Shown: positions 9,497 through 19,074, counted from the first letter of the stretch. The stretch: 64,000 nt of DNA from CAZVCG01 sp964626265 (GCA_964626265.1 CAZVCG010000005.1:1-64000); one strand, 5' to 3'. The notes: generated by a model not told the origin, from the letters alone. Program-made: numbers and translations.

Positions 9497-9757
9497 ATGA
9501 AATACGTTTATATCCTGCAAAGCATAACCGGCGAACATTTCTATGTAGGTGTCTCGGACGATCTGCGTGCGCGCCTTAAAATGCATAATACAGGAAAAGT
9601 TCCCCATACTTCGAAATTCAAACCGTGGAAATTGAAAACTTACGTGGCGTTTTCAGACGAAAGCCAAGCTATCGCTTTTGAGAGGTATCCCAAGTCACCG
9701 TCCGGCAGAGCTTTTTCAAAAAAAGACTTTGAGGCAGAGACGTCTCCTGACGGATAA
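9497..9757 (+). CDS. GIY-YIG domain nuclease, single domain
   Basis: 86 aa made entirely of a GIY-YIG (UvrC N-terminal-like) fold. The YVYILQS...HFYVGVSDDLRAR region holds the two signature strands and the catalytic Arg, and KTYVAFSDESQAIAFE supplies the catalytic Glu. Such stand-alone YhbQ/UPF0213-like proteins are common in bacteria and mostly uncharacterised. It lies 150 bp after tRNA-Thr and is followed by a weak terminator. Confidence 0.8.
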   Translation: MKYVYILQSITGEHFYVGVSDDLRARLKMHNTGKVPHTSKFKPWKLKTYVAFSDESQAIAFERYPKSPSGRAFSKKDFEAETSPDG

Positions 9758-9782
9758 AAAAACACGCAACAAGTGTGTTTTT
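9758..9782 (+). terminator. Probable terminator after the GIY-YIG gene
   Basis: AAAAACAC (9758-9765) pairs with GTGTTTTT (9775-9782) directly after the stop codon. The stem is AT-rich and the U-run is part of the stem, so it is a weak but plausible intrinsic terminator. Confidence 0.45.
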
Positions 9783-10057
9783 ACAATTGCGATATAATTT
9801 CGATCATAGGAAAATATTCCTTGACAAACCGCAGCTTTTGACATATGCTGTCCGCATAGTTTTGCGCGACGTCTTTGCATGGCGGCGTTCGGCTTAATGG
9901 ATGCGAATGAGACGGAAGGCAGTAAAGGGTCGATGAAAAAAATTTAAAAAACGGGAAATACAGGCAAAATACAGGAAAATACAGGCGGGAAACGAAAAGA
10001 ACAGGCAACGAACAGGCAAGAGACGGATATAGTTAATCGTGCTCCGCTCCCAAATCC
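9783..10057. other. Intergenic region with orphan promoter-like site and short repeats
   Basis: No gene is seen. On the plus strand TTGACA (9821-9826) and TATGCT (9844-9849), 17 bp apart, form a good sigma-70 match with no ORF behind it. From about 9950 to 10015 the sequence repeats degenerate AAATACAGG/AACAGGCAA units. A small RNA or a dead promoter are both possible. Confidence 0.35.
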
Positions 10058-11428
10058 CTACTCCCTAAAATACTCTAGCCCCATCGCCTGCATGATCGCC
10101 GCGAGGACGAAGTTAAACGGCTTGTTGAAGTGCGGCAGGAAGTAAACGTCCGCAAAAGCCAGATCCGGCAGCGTTAGCCTTTGCTGAATGGCGAGGGCCA
10201 AATAATAGATAACCTCGGTGTGGCTAACTTCACCTCGGCTGCCGATCTGCGCGCCCAAGAGCCGCAGCGTTCTCTTTTCGAAAACGAGCTTGATGCGGGT
10301 CTTCGTCGTGGATCCCATGAACGTGGGACGGTCGTCGTCTTCGATGTAACTCGACGCCGCGTCCATCCCGAGACGAAGGGCGTATTCCTCGCTAACGCCC
10401 GTGCTCGCCAGCATGTTCCCGAATACGCAGATGGCGTTGGTGCCCACGACGCTGTCGATCTTCACGGCCCAGTTGCCGCCCAAGTGGCTCGCCGCCGTGA
10501 TGCCGCTTTTGACAGCGTTGGTGGCCAGCGCCACGTTGGCGGGTTCCCCAAGCGCCGCGTGCTTGATGGCCACCGCGTCGCCGATGGCGTAAATGTCCGG
10601 CAAACTTGTGCGCATGTATTTGTCGACGATCAACGCGCCGTTCTTGCTTTTTTGCGCATGGGGAAGAAGCTCAGTGTTCGGCTTGAAGCCCACGCACTTG
10701 ATGACGAGATCGGCGGGATAGGCGTTTTTGTCGGTGATGACGCGCACTACCTTGTTGCCGTCGCTTTCAAAGTCCACGACCTTTTCGCCCGAAGCGAGGA
10801 CGACGCCCGTTTTGCGGATATCCTCTTCAAGCACAGTGGAAAACTCGCGGTCGAAATAGCGCGGCAGAATGCGCGGCTCGACGTCGATCAACGTGACGTG
10901 CTTGCCTTTCTTGTGAAAAGCCTCGGCCAGTTCGATCCCGATATAGCCGGAGCCGACCACGGCCACGGATTTGATCGCCGGATCGTCGGCCTTGCGGATC
11001 AATTCTTGCGCGTGCTGGAAAAGCTTGCAGATTTCGACGTTTTCAAGGTTTCTGTGGGCTTCGGGAATGCCCGGAATGTCGATGGGCCACGATCCCGCGG
11101 CATAGATCAGCTTGTCATAGGTGTCGTCGAAAACGTTGCCCGTGGCCAAATCTTTGACCGTGACCGTGCGCCGCGGAGAGTTCACCGCCACGACCTCATG
11201 GTTCATGAAGACTTTGGCCCCCTTGGATTCCAGCTTTTCGGGCGTGCAATAGAACAGGTCCTGAACGTCCTTGACGATGCCGCCGACGGCCAGCGCGATG
11301 CCGCACCCCAGGAACGAGATGTTGTCGTTGCGGTCATAGGCGGTGATTTCATGCTTGCTGCTTTGGGCCAGCAATGTGCGCAAAGCCGACGTTCCGGCGT
11401 GATTGATGCCTATGACGACGATTTTCAT
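10058..11428 (-). CDS. FAD-dependent NADH oxidase / CoA-disulfide reductase family protein
   Basis: 456 aa, pyridine nucleotide-disulfide oxidoreductase. The N-terminal FAD fold (VVIGINHAGTSA) is followed by the single redox cysteine in SFLGCGIAL (Cys42). An NAD(P) fold (VVGSGYIGIELAEAF) and the second FAD motif (YAIGDAV) come next, then a C-terminal dimerisation domain. A lone active cysteine is typical of water-forming NADH oxidases and CoA-disulfide reductases, which oxidise NADH with O2 or CoA disulfide. Close relatives are common in Firmicutes, so transfer is possible. It stands alone, divergent from asnB. Confidence 0.85.
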   Translation of the reverse strand: MKIVVIGINHAGTSALRTLLAQSSKHEITAYDRNDNISFLGCGIALAVGGIVKDVQDLFYCTPEKLESKGAKVFMNHEVVAVNSPRRTVTVKDLATGNVFDDTYDKLIYAAGSWPIDIPGIPEAHRNLENVEICKLFQHAQELIRKADDPAIKSVAVVGSGYIGIELAEAFHKKGKHVTLIDVEPRILPRYFDREFSTVLEEDIRKTGVVLASGEKVVDFESDGNKVVRVITDKNAYPADLVIKCVGFKPNTELLPHAQKSKNGALIVDKYMRTSLPDIYAIGDAVAIKHAALGEPANVALATNAVKSGITAASHLGGNWAVKIDSVVGTNAICVFGNMLASTGVSEEYALRLGMDAASSYIEDDDRPTFMGSTTKTRIKLVFEKRTLRLLGAQIGSRGEVSHTEVIYYLALAIQQRLTLPDLAFADVYFLPHFNKPFNFVLAAIMQAMGLEYFRE

Positions 11429-11568
11429 GGGGGCTCCAAGGCGGGATTCGTAGCTTACCCTTTTGGCAAAGGGAGCGTCAACGGTAGGTTAACTCAAATA
11501 CCCTCTTGCCGTTAGCTGATGGATGGCGTTTTCTGGCGGTAATCTAAGATTCGTGGGGTCGGTTCTTC

Positions 11569-13527
11569 ATGTGCGGCATTGTGGGTGTTGTCGGCGCGGC
11601 TGGCGCGGTTTCCGAACCGCTGCTTCGTGCCATGGCTGATGGGATCAAACATCGCGGCCCTGACGACCACGGCGTTTGGTGTGACGTAGAGCAGGGCATA
11701 GGCCTAGCGCAACGCCGATTGTCCATCGTTGATCTGTCGCCTGCCGGACACCAGCCGATGATCTCGGCCTGCGGTCGTTACGTCATCGTGTTTAACGGCG
11801 AAATCTATAACCACGCCGTCATCCGTAAAGAGCTGGAAGCCAAAGGCCATGCGCCCGCATGGCGCGGCCATTCGGACACCGAGGTCTTGCTTGCGTCGCT
11901 TATCGCCTTCGGGGCGGAAGAAACGCTCAAGCGTTGCGTAGGCATGTACGCGTTCGCGTTGTGGGACAAGCAGGAACGCACGTTCGTCATGGCGCGCGAC
12001 CGCATGGGCGAAAAACCGCTGTATTACGGACAAATCGGGTCGAGCTTCGTTTTCGCGTCGGAACTGAAGGCGTTTTACCGCCACCCGCAATGGCATGGCG
12101 AGATCGACCGCCGTTCGCTCGCGCTCATGCTGCGGCACAACTATATCCCCGCGCCGTATTCGATTTTCACGAACGTCGCCAAGCTGCCGCCCGCGACGAT
12201 CCTTTATCTCGGCGGCAACGACAAAACGCCGCGCCTCGTGAAATACTGGGATGTGCGCGAAGTGGCGCTGAAGGGGCAAGCCAACCCGTTCACGGGAACG
12301 CCCGAAGAAGCCGTCGAACGCACGGAAGCATTGCTGCGCCAAGCTCTGGAAGGCCAGATGATGGCCGACGTGCCGCTCGGCGCGTTTTTGTCGGGCGGGA
12401 TCGATTCCTCGACCATCGTCGCGCTCATGCAATCCATGAGCAATCAGCCCGTGCGCACGTTTTCCATAGGTTTTGGCGAAAAGGATTACAACGAAGCCGT
12501 GTACGCCAAGGCCGTGGCCCAACATCTCGGCACGCAACACACGGAAATGTACGTCACGCCCAAGGCGGCGATGGACGTTATCCCGCTTTTGCCAAAGCTG
12601 TATTGCGAGCCGTTTTCGGATTCCTCGCAAATCCCGACGTACATCGTGTCGGGGCTGGCGCGTCGGCATGTCACGGTGTCGCTGTCGGGCGACGGGGGGG
12701 ATGAACTGTTTTCCGGTTATTCGCGCTATGCGCTGGCCGACAGGATATGGTCGAACGTCTCGATGATGCCGCGGCCCATGCGTCAAGCCGTGGCGAAAGC
12801 GATTATGGCGGTGCCGCCCGATAGCATCAACAAAGTAGCTGGCCTGTTTCTGAGCTTGCTGTCGGAACGCGTGCGCCCGAAAAACGTGGGCGACAGGGCG
12901 CATAAATTGGCGGGCGTATTGGCTTTGCCTGCGGTGGACGAGCTTTACCGTTCGCTTATCTCGCATTGGAAAGATCCGGCGGAGATCGTCATCGGTGGGG
13001 AAGAGTACCCTACGCCTTTGGCCGAACCGTTTGCGGCGTTGGGCCTGAACGACCCGATCAAAAGCATGATGTGCCTCGACCAGATCGGCTATCTGCCGGA
13101 CGACATTTTGGTCAAGGTCGATCGCGCGTCGATGGGCGTGAGCCTTGAATCGCGCGTGCCGCTGCTCGATCACCGCCTTGTCGAGTTTGCGTGGACGTTG
13201 CCTTTGTCGATCTTGCGGCGCGGCGGGCAATCGAAATGGCCGCTCCGGCAAATCCTGTACCGTCATGTGCCGCGTGAACTGGTGGAACGGCCCAAGGTCG
13301 GGTTTGGCATTCCACTCGATGTCTGGCTACGTGGCCCACTGAAAGACTGGGTGGAAGCTCTGCTCGACGAAACGCGCCTGAAGCAGGAAAGTTATTTCAG
13401 CCCCGCGCCCATCCGCAAGGCATGGGACGAGCATCTGTCCGGTTCGCGCAACTGGCAATATCATTTGTGGGATGTCTTGATGTTCCAGGCATGGCTTGAG
13501 CATTACAAATCGGGCGCATTCGCATGA
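11569..13527 (+). CDS. asnB: Asparagine synthetase B (glutamine-hydrolysing), EPS-associated
   Basis: 652 aa. Cys2 (MCGIVG) is the Ntn glutaminase nucleophile, and the glutaminase domain covers ~1-210. The synthetase domain carries the PP-loop LSGGIDSS (274-281) and SLSGDGGDELFSGY. It adenylates an acid and transfers ammonia from glutamine. The stop overlaps the next glycosyltransferase start by 4 bp. In polysaccharide loci such paralogues often amidate sugar acids, so the substrate here may be a nucleotide-sugar acid rather than aspartate (inference). It opens the EPS cluster. Confidence 0.88.
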   Translation: MCGIVGVVGAAGAVSEPLLRAMADGIKHRGPDDHGVWCDVEQGIGLAQRRLSIVDLSPAGHQPMISACGRYVIVFNGEIYNHAVIRKELEAKGHAPAWRGHSDTEVLLASLIAFGAEETLKRCVGMYAFALWDKQERTFVMARDRMGEKPLYYGQIGSSFVFASELKAFYRHPQWHGEIDRRSLALMLRHNYIPAPYSIFTNVAKLPPATILYLGGNDKTPRLVKYWDVREVALKGQANPFTGTPEEAVERTEALLRQALEGQMMADVPLGAFLSGGIDSSTIVALMQSMSNQPVRTFSIGFGEKDYNEAVYAKAVAQHLGTQHTEMYVTPKAAMDVIPLLPKLYCEPFSDSSQIPTYIVSGLARRHVTVSLSGDGGDELFSGYSRYALADRIWSNVSMMPRPMRQAVAKAIMAVPPDSINKVAGLFLSLLSERVRPKNVGDRAHKLAGVLALPAVDELYRSLISHWKDPAEIVIGGEEYPTPLAEPFAALGLNDPIKSMMCLDQIGYLPDDILVKVDRASMGVSLESRVPLLDHRLVEFAWTLPLSILRRGGQSKWPLRQILYRHVPRELVERPKVGFGIPLDVWLRGPLKDWVEALLDETRLKQESYFSPAPIRKAWDEHLSGSRNWQYHLWDVLMFQAWLEHYKSGAFA

Positions 13528-14636
13528 CCGGACGAAAACCGAAACTGATGTTTTTCGTGACGGAAGACTGGTATTTCGTCTCGCATCGCCTGCCACTCGC
13601 GCAAATGGCGCTCAAGGCTGGCTATGATGTTAGCCTCGTTACGCGCGTCAATCAGCACGACAAAACGATCGAAAACGCGGGGATCAGGCTTTATCCTTTG
13701 AATATCCACCGTTCAGGAACGAATATATTCCGTGAACTGATGACGTTTGTGTCGCTTGTCCGCATTTATGCCAAGGAACGGCCCGACATCGCGCACCACG
13801 TGGCGATGAAGCCCGTGGTGTACGGCTCGTTGACAGCGCGGCTGGTGGGCATCAAGGGCGTGGTGAACGCGCTGGCGGGGCTTGGGTATGTATTCACGTC
13901 GACCACGATAAAAGCCCGTTTGCTTAAACCTGTTGTGCATGCCGTATTAAAGTTTGTTTTATCGCGTCCAAGGGCGCAATTGATTTTGCAAAACGGCGAT
14001 GATGTAAAAATGTTTATGGAGCAGGGACTGATCGATCCCTCGGCCATCCATCTGATACGTGGCTCTGGCGTCGATCCGGCGGCTTATCCGGTCATCCCGG
14101 AACCAAAGACAGACAAACCACTCGTTGTGCTTCCGGCGCGTCTGTTGCGCGACAAAGGCGTGGTCGAGTTTGTCGAAGCGGCGCGCATGTTGCGTCGAAA
14201 GGGCGTAAAGGCCCGTTTTGCGCTTGTGGGCGAGCCCGACCCGTTAAATCCGGCCTCACTCAACGATGATGACATCAAGGCATGGCAAGCTGAAGGCGCT
14301 ATCGAATACTGGGGTTGGCGCGATGACATGACTGCTGTCTTTGCTGAAGCGAATATAGTTTGTCTGCCGTCTTACCGGGAAGGTTTGCCGAAAGCGTTGC
14401 TTGAAGCTGCGGCATGTGGGCGCGCAATGGTGGTGACGGACGTGCCGGGTTGCCGCGAGATTGTGCGGGAGGGAGAGACGGGATGGCTCGTTCCTGCGCG
14501 CGACGCAAGCGCGTTGGCCGATGTTTTGGAAAAAACGCTTAGCCGAAATGACCTGCGGATGCTTTGTGGACATAACGCTCGAGCTGTTGTCGAGCGCGAA
14601 TTCTCGTTGCGACAAGTCGGTGCGGCGACACTTAAT
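13524..14636 (+). CDS. GT4 glycosyltransferase, 3' end lost in assembly gap
   Basis: Retaining GT-B glycosyltransferase, 371 codons before the N run. The N-terminal domain (MLFFVTEDWYF-like start) lacks a signal. The C-terminal domain has the GT4 pattern: VVLPARLLRDKGV, then EANIVCLPSYREGLPKALLEAAACG with the nucleotide-sugar-binding Glu residues. It starts with an ATGA overlap on asnB, so the two are coupled. It closely resembles WcaJ-neighbourhood sugar transferases that extend lipid-linked repeat units. Any reading frame continuing past the Ns is an artefact of the join. Confidence 0.85.
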
Positions 14637-14650
14637 NNNNNNNNNNNNNN
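14637..14650. other. Assembly gap (14 N)
   Basis: Fourteen unknown bases break the glycosyltransferase gene. The true missing length is unknown. Genes between the glycosyltransferase and the truncated transferase at 14922 could be hidden here. Confidence 0.97.
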
Positions 14651-14921
14651 ATCTATTCTAAAATTTCTTAAACCGATTAACCCTTTTCCGAAACGGCCAA
14701 GGCGCGGAGCGACGATGAGCCTCATATGGCGCATATCGCCGTCAAATATTCTTTCATCAGAACGTTTTGTATCGTTAACGTCTGTTCGGAGCCATCAATT
14801 CTTTTTTGCCGAAAGTAATCATTTTCTAGATTCTCAGCGGCAAGTTTGCTAATAATCAGTTAATACATGAAAAAGCATGGTTAATTTCTGTTCTATTGCA
14901 GACTAACGGGACTTTCAACGT
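14651..14921. other. Sequence between the gap and the next gene
   Basis: No supported gene. The sequence is AT-rich toward 14921, and I see no confident promoter. If the gap hides a junction, this stretch is the leader of the gene at 14922. Confidence 0.5.
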
Positions 14922-15845
14922 ATGGCAATTAGCCAAACAACGCCTCATAAAGCGCCTGAAGCCGCTCTGGCAGAGCCGGAATATGGCGCCGACAGAATAA
15001 ACGCGCTTTTTGCCGAAACGAGGAGCGTTGCCGAAGCCCGCCCTTATGTCCAGCAGACGCTCTACCAACGCAAGGATGTGACCAAGCCGCTGCGCTGGTT
15101 CATGGCCACGGACATTCTGGCCCTTATGATCGCGTTCATTACAGCATGGGTTTTGGCGCAAGCCGTCAACTTGCATGTCATGGGACGCCTCGACGGTTTG
15201 CAGATCGGCGCGACCGACGGCCTCCACGTCGTTCAATTCCTGATGCTCACCGCAGGCGTTATTTTGTGGTTCGAGAATACGGGACACTACCATTTGCGCA
15301 TGCCGCTCTGGATGGAAGCCAAGCGCATCATGACGACAATAGGATTTGCCATGCTCGTCGATGGTTTTCTGTTGTTTGCTTCCAAGCAAGACTTCTCCCG
15401 TTTATGGCTGATGGCCGGCTGGGTCTTCGCTGCCATTGGCGTATTGGCCCTGCGCACGCTCTACCGGACTTTACGACGTTGGCAGGGCTCGTGGAAAGTG
15501 CGCGCGATGCTTGTCGGCGGCGGCGTTGCAGCCGACCAGGTCCGCGAAGTTCTGCGCGTTGAAAAATCGCTTGGTCTTGACGTCAAAGTTCAGGTCGAAA
15601 ACGTGGCCGAGGCTTTCGAGCAGGCCGGCGAATCATGGGAAAAGATGTGCGCCCTTTACGGCGCGGACTATATCGTCGTTGCGCTTGAGGGAGCCGAGTT
15701 GGCCAAAGCCGAGTTGCCGTTGGCGCAGTTGGCCAGGGAAAACGTGCCTTATTCACTATCGTCTCCCGCGCGCCTTCCTTCCCTTTTCAGCAAGACGCCG
15801 CATTATTTTTTCAATCATGATGTCATGCTTATGACGCGCGCGTGA
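14922..15845 (+). CDS. N-terminal half of a WcaJ/WbaP-type initiating sugar transferase, catalytic domain missing
   Basis: 307 aa. It has four to five membrane segments (from about residue 60) and then a CoA-binding-like Rossmann domain (VRAMLVGGGVAADQVREVL). It ends exactly where full-length polyprenyl-phosphate sugar transferases continue (HYFFNHDVMLM) into the catalytic domain. The stop comes two residues later, and no catalytic domain is found in the 93 bp before the PAP2 gene. It is either a truncated pseudogene or a stand-alone regulatory/membrane module. Full-length relatives prime EPS synthesis by loading a sugar-phosphate on undecaprenyl phosphate. Confidence 0.75.
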   Translation: MAISQTTPHKAPEAALAEPEYGADRINALFAETRSVAEARPYVQQTLYQRKDVTKPLRWFMATDILALMIAFITAWVLAQAVNLHVMGRLDGLQIGATDGLHVVQFLMLTAGVILWFENTGHYHLRMPLWMEAKRIMTTIGFAMLVDGFLLFASKQDFSRLWLMAGWVFAAIGVLALRTLYRTLRRWQGSWKVRAMLVGGGVAADQVREVLRVEKSLGLDVKVQVENVAEAFEQAGESWEKMCALYGADYIVVALEGAELAKAELPLAQLARENVPYSLSSPARLPSLFSKTPHYFFNHDVMLMTRA

Positions 15846-15938
15846 GATAGGCGGTTTTTCATACAAATGCCGTTATTTAACTTTTTAGCAGGGCCCTCGA
15901 TCTAAAAGACGGGGCCGGAATCATTTTTATTAAGCGCC

Positions 15939-16553
15939 ATGGAACCCTTTCATAACAGCTTGCATATCATCACGCATTTTGGCGACAACGGGTTTCTCGC
16001 GGCCATCGTGATGGCCTCTTCCCTTTATCTCGCGTTGGCGCGAGCCCGCAAGGCCGCGTTGCTCATGTTCGCCGGTCCCGCGGCCGTGGCCGTGGTCATC
16101 GTCGGCCTCAAGCTGCTTTTCATGGGGTGCAACCGTCAACAGACGTTGGCGGTCTATTCGCCCAGCGGCCATGCGGCCATGGCTGCCGTGGTCTTGGGCA
16201 CGTTGGCCGTCATCGTGGCGAAGGCGCAATCGGGCCTTCGGAAATTGATCCCTTTTCTGGCCGGATTGCCGTTGATCGCGGGCGTGGCCTCATCGCGCAT
16301 TTTGTTGGGCATGCACTCGGTCAAGGAAGTCGTCATCGGTCTTGTCCTTGGCGGCCTTGCCGCGATCGCGGGCCATCTGGCGCTTAAGCGCGAAGAAGTA
16401 GAAATTTCCCGCCTTGGCCTGTTGGTCGTGACCGTCGTTGTGGCGGGGATCGCGTTTTTCGGCGTTCACGTTCCTGTGGAGGATTTAATTGAGCGCGTCG
16501 CGCGATTGCTGCATCTTGACGGTCAGGTTTGCGAAACGCTTGGTAAGGTGTAA
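15939..16553 (+). CDS. PAP2-family membrane phosphatase
   Basis: 204 aa, about five membrane helices. Type 2 phosphatidic acid phosphatase motifs are present: SPSGHAAM (with catalytic His) and SRILLGMHSVKEV (catalytic His, with Glu where Asp is usual). In an EPS locus it probably dephosphorylates undecaprenyl pyrophosphate to recycle the lipid carrier (inference). It lies 6 bp before the GT4 gene at 16560, so the two are likely one operon. Confidence 0.82.
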   Translation: MEPFHNSLHIITHFGDNGFLAAIVMASSLYLALARARKAALLMFAGPAAVAVVIVGLKLLFMGCNRQQTLAVYSPSGHAAMAAVVLGTLAVIVAKAQSGLRKLIPFLAGLPLIAGVASSRILLGMHSVKEVVIGLVLGGLAAIAGHLALKREEVEISRLGLLVVTVVVAGIAFFGVHVPVEDLIERVARLLHLDGQVCETLGKV

Positions 16554-16559
16554 GGCCAA

Positions 16560-17672
16560 ATGCGCATTTGTCACGTCATAGAGTCTGCGGGCACGGGAGC
16601 CGGACAGGTCGTCATCGACCTTTCGCATTATTGCGCTTCGCAAGGAGACGAAGTGACGGTCATCGCGGGCGCGCGGCGAGCGGAAGCGCATTTTGTGGAT
16701 ACGCTATCCGCCATGCCCGGCGTTAAGCTGGTCTTTTCGTCCATGCGCCGCGAAATAGGCCTGCACGACGCGCGGGACGCCTGGCTGCTTTACAAAGAGC
16801 TTCGCCGGCATGGGCCGTTCGACGTTATCCACGGCCACAGTTCAAAAGGAGGCGCTTTGGCGCGGCTAGCGGGAATCTTCTTTCCGAAAGCGGTCAAAGC
16901 CTATACGGCCCATGGCTTCATCACGATGGCGCCGTCGTCTTCGCGCGCCTACGGATGGATCGAGCGTTTTCTGAGTTGTTTCTGCGATGCGGTCGTCGCC
17001 GTGTCCGAAGGCGAGGGGCGTCACGCGCTGTCGTTGGGAATTCCGGCGCATAAGGTCAAGGTGATTCCAAATGGTACGACGGTAGGCCCTCAAACGCCCC
17101 GCGAAGAGGCGCGGCGGGAACTGGAAATCGCGCAGGAGGACGTGGCGCTGGGCTTTGTAGGCCGCATGGAAAGCCAAAAAAACCCCTTGCTGCTCATCGA
17201 AGCTTTCGCCGTTGCGGTTCGCGAACACCCGGAACTGAAACTGAACATGATCGGGGAAGGCTCTCTAATGTCCGAAGTCCGCGCGGCCGTTGCGCGAAAA
17301 GGGCTTCAAGACAACGCGCGGTTGCTGGGTTACAGGCACGTCAGGCGGCTGATGCCCGCTTTCGACGCGCTTGTGTGCAGCAGCGATTACGAAACTTTGC
17401 CTATCTCGTTCCTTGAGGCTTTGTCGGCGGGCGTGCCTGTCATTACGCGTTATGTCGGCGGCGTCGAAGAGGCCATCGTCGAAGGCCAGACCGGATTTTT
17501 GGCGCAAGGGCCGGAAGCGGAACATCTTGCGCAAGCCATAAAGGCCTTCGCCGCAACGACGCCTGAACAACGCCGCGCCATGCGCGAACATACGCAAAAT
17601 CACGCTAAGAATTTTACACTGGAACGCACAGGCAAAGCTACGCGCGACCTCTATCAATCGCTGCTGGCTTGA
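16560..17672 (+). CDS. GT4 glycosyltransferase
   Basis: 370 aa, GT-B fold. MRICHVIESAGTGAGQVVIDL begins the acceptor domain. IPNGTTVGPQ marks the hinge, LGFVGRMESQKNP the donor domain, and SSDYETLPISFLEALSAGVPVI the EX7E motif. It transfers a nucleotide-activated sugar onto the growing lipid-linked repeat. Its 3' end overlaps the convergent glycosidase gene by 19 bp, so opposing transcripts would collide there. Confidence 0.88.
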   Translation: MRICHVIESAGTGAGQVVIDLSHYCASQGDEVTVIAGARRAEAHFVDTLSAMPGVKLVFSSMRREIGLHDARDAWLLYKELRRHGPFDVIHGHSSKGGALARLAGIFFPKAVKAYTAHGFITMAPSSSRAYGWIERFLSCFCDAVVAVSEGEGRHALSLGIPAHKVKVIPNGTTVGPQTPREEARRELEIAQEDVALGFVGRMESQKNPLLLIEAFAVAVREHPELKLNMIGEGSLMSEVRAAVARKGLQDNARLLGYRHVRRLMPAFDALVCSSDYETLPISFLEALSAGVPVITRYVGGVEEAIVEGQTGFLAQGPEAEHLAQAIKAFAATTPEQRRAMREHTQNHAKNFTLERTGKATRDLYQSLLA

Positions 17673-19072
17673 ACGTTACGCCGGCACGCAAGGCTTTTCA
17701 GGTTCTTTTTCTTTATATCGATCAAAAGTGGAATGCCGCCGAGGGCCAAGCCCTGTTCTGACCCTACCTTCTTACCGAATACATCCGTCGCCACACCGAA
17801 TGTGCCTGTCAGGCGCACATCGGATTTCGCCGTTTCCGTCCAGGCGACCACCGCTTCGCTTTCCGTGTTGAAACGCTTGCCGAAATGCAGAACATGCACG
17901 TCATTCCCACAGCTAACTGGACGCAAGACGCTCTCCAGCTTGCGTTCCTTCAAATACGGCAACACATGCTTCCACATAGCAATGGCAGGCTTTTCCTTTC
18001 CATCATACGTATTCATGCCGTACACGTGCTCGTCGTTATTGGCATCCGGCCCGCTGTCGCGCCATTCATAGATGGCGGTGAGAGGAACGCCCGCCGAAAG
18101 ATTCACAAGATACATCCTTAGCTGAATCGCGGCGTGTTCCTCCTGCGTATAGTTTCGCCAGCCGAGCCGTTCGCTCGCGTCGAGATCGGGCAAAGGGTAT
18201 CCCCATTCGTCGACAGCGATGGGCACAGGCCTTTCCGGCTGCCAGCGCGCCAGAAACGCCTTCAGCTTGGCGTAATCTTTCAAGGCGGTCTCCGGTGGCG
18301 ATGGCCGGTAGGGATGAACCGTAAACGCATCGAGGCACGTCAACGGATTCGCCTCACGGAACAAATCGCGCATGAAATCGTAACGGAACGCGCCCCCGTC
18401 CATGACGCTTACGGCGGGCGACATGACGCGAGCTTCCGGCACGGCGTTTTTAATGGCCCGGCAAGTCTCCGTGATGAGTTGGCCGACGATTGCGCCATCC
18501 GTTTTGGGCGGAAAACCGCCGTCGGTTTCCGGCTCGTTCCAGATAAGCCACGTGAACGACTCCGCGCCATAAAGATCGCTGTAGTGCTGCGCCGTCGCGG
18601 CCGCGAACGCCCCGAAAGCTTCGACAGACTCCGGCGTACGCGGCGCGGCAGGAATTTTGTAATTGTAGCCATGTCCTGAAACCGTCACGAGCGGTCCCGT
18701 ATAAAGCGTATTGCCGAAAAACAGCGTCGTGGACATATGCACGTCAAGCTCATGCAAGAGCTCGATCATGTCGTCATAATTAAAACCGCGCGTCTCGTCC
18801 AGTCCGTCGGCCACGATTTCACGGATCTGCTCACTGTCCCATGCGTAACGGCCTTTTTGCTTTTCGACTTCCGGCCAATTAATGCCGATGCGCACGTTGC
18901 GAAAGCCCGTTTCCGCCAGCTTCCGGATTTCGTCTTTCGATATGCGTTCCAACTTGATGTCAACGGCCAAGCCCTCGCCGAAAACAGGCTTGTTGCCATT
19001 GCTTGGTTCCGTTGAAGCTTCGACGGCCCTTGAACAGCAAAGAATAATGAGAACGAGGAGCAATCGGCTCAT
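17654..19072 (-). CDS. Secreted glycoside hydrolase, PslG-like (clan GH-A)
   Basis: 472 aa. It has a signal peptide (cut near VEAS, residue 20) and then a TIM barrel. The acid/base pair WNE (Asn179-Glu180) and the nucleophile in VDEW (Glu289) are the clan GH-A signature. The layout resembles GH39 PslG, the endoglycosidase of the Pseudomonas Psl exopolysaccharide operon. It is probably a periplasmic or secreted enzyme that trims its own polymer. It starts 2 bp after a GT4 gene on the same strand, supporting a role in the same pathway. Confidence 0.8.
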   Translation of the reverse strand: MSRLLLVLIILCCSRAVEASTEPSNGNKPVFGEGLAVDIKLERISKDEIRKLAETGFRNVRIGINWPEVEKQKGRYAWDSEQIREIVADGLDETRGFNYDDMIELLHELDVHMSTTLFFGNTLYTGPLVTVSGHGYNYKIPAAPRTPESVEAFGAFAAATAQHYSDLYGAESFTWLIWNEPETDGGFPPKTDGAIVGQLITETCRAIKNAVPEARVMSPAVSVMDGGAFRYDFMRDLFREANPLTCLDAFTVHPYRPSPPETALKDYAKLKAFLARWQPERPVPIAVDEWGYPLPDLDASERLGWRNYTQEEHAAIQLRMYLVNLSAGVPLTAIYEWRDSGPDANNDEHVYGMNTYDGKEKPAIAMWKHVLPYLKERKLESVLRPVSCGNDVHVLHFGKRFNTESEAVVAWTETAKSDVRLTGTFGVATDVFGKKVGSEQGLALGGIPLLIDIKKKNLKSLACRRNVQASSD

Positions 19073-19074
19073 TG

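Noticed and set aside
11704..13266. 520-aa frame opposite asnB
   Set aside because: Shadow of the asparagine synthetase; Arg/His-rich and without domains.
14651..14852. Continuation of the GT4 gene beyond the N gap
   Set aside because: The frame after the Ns has no glycosyltransferase character and depends on an arbitrary gap length.
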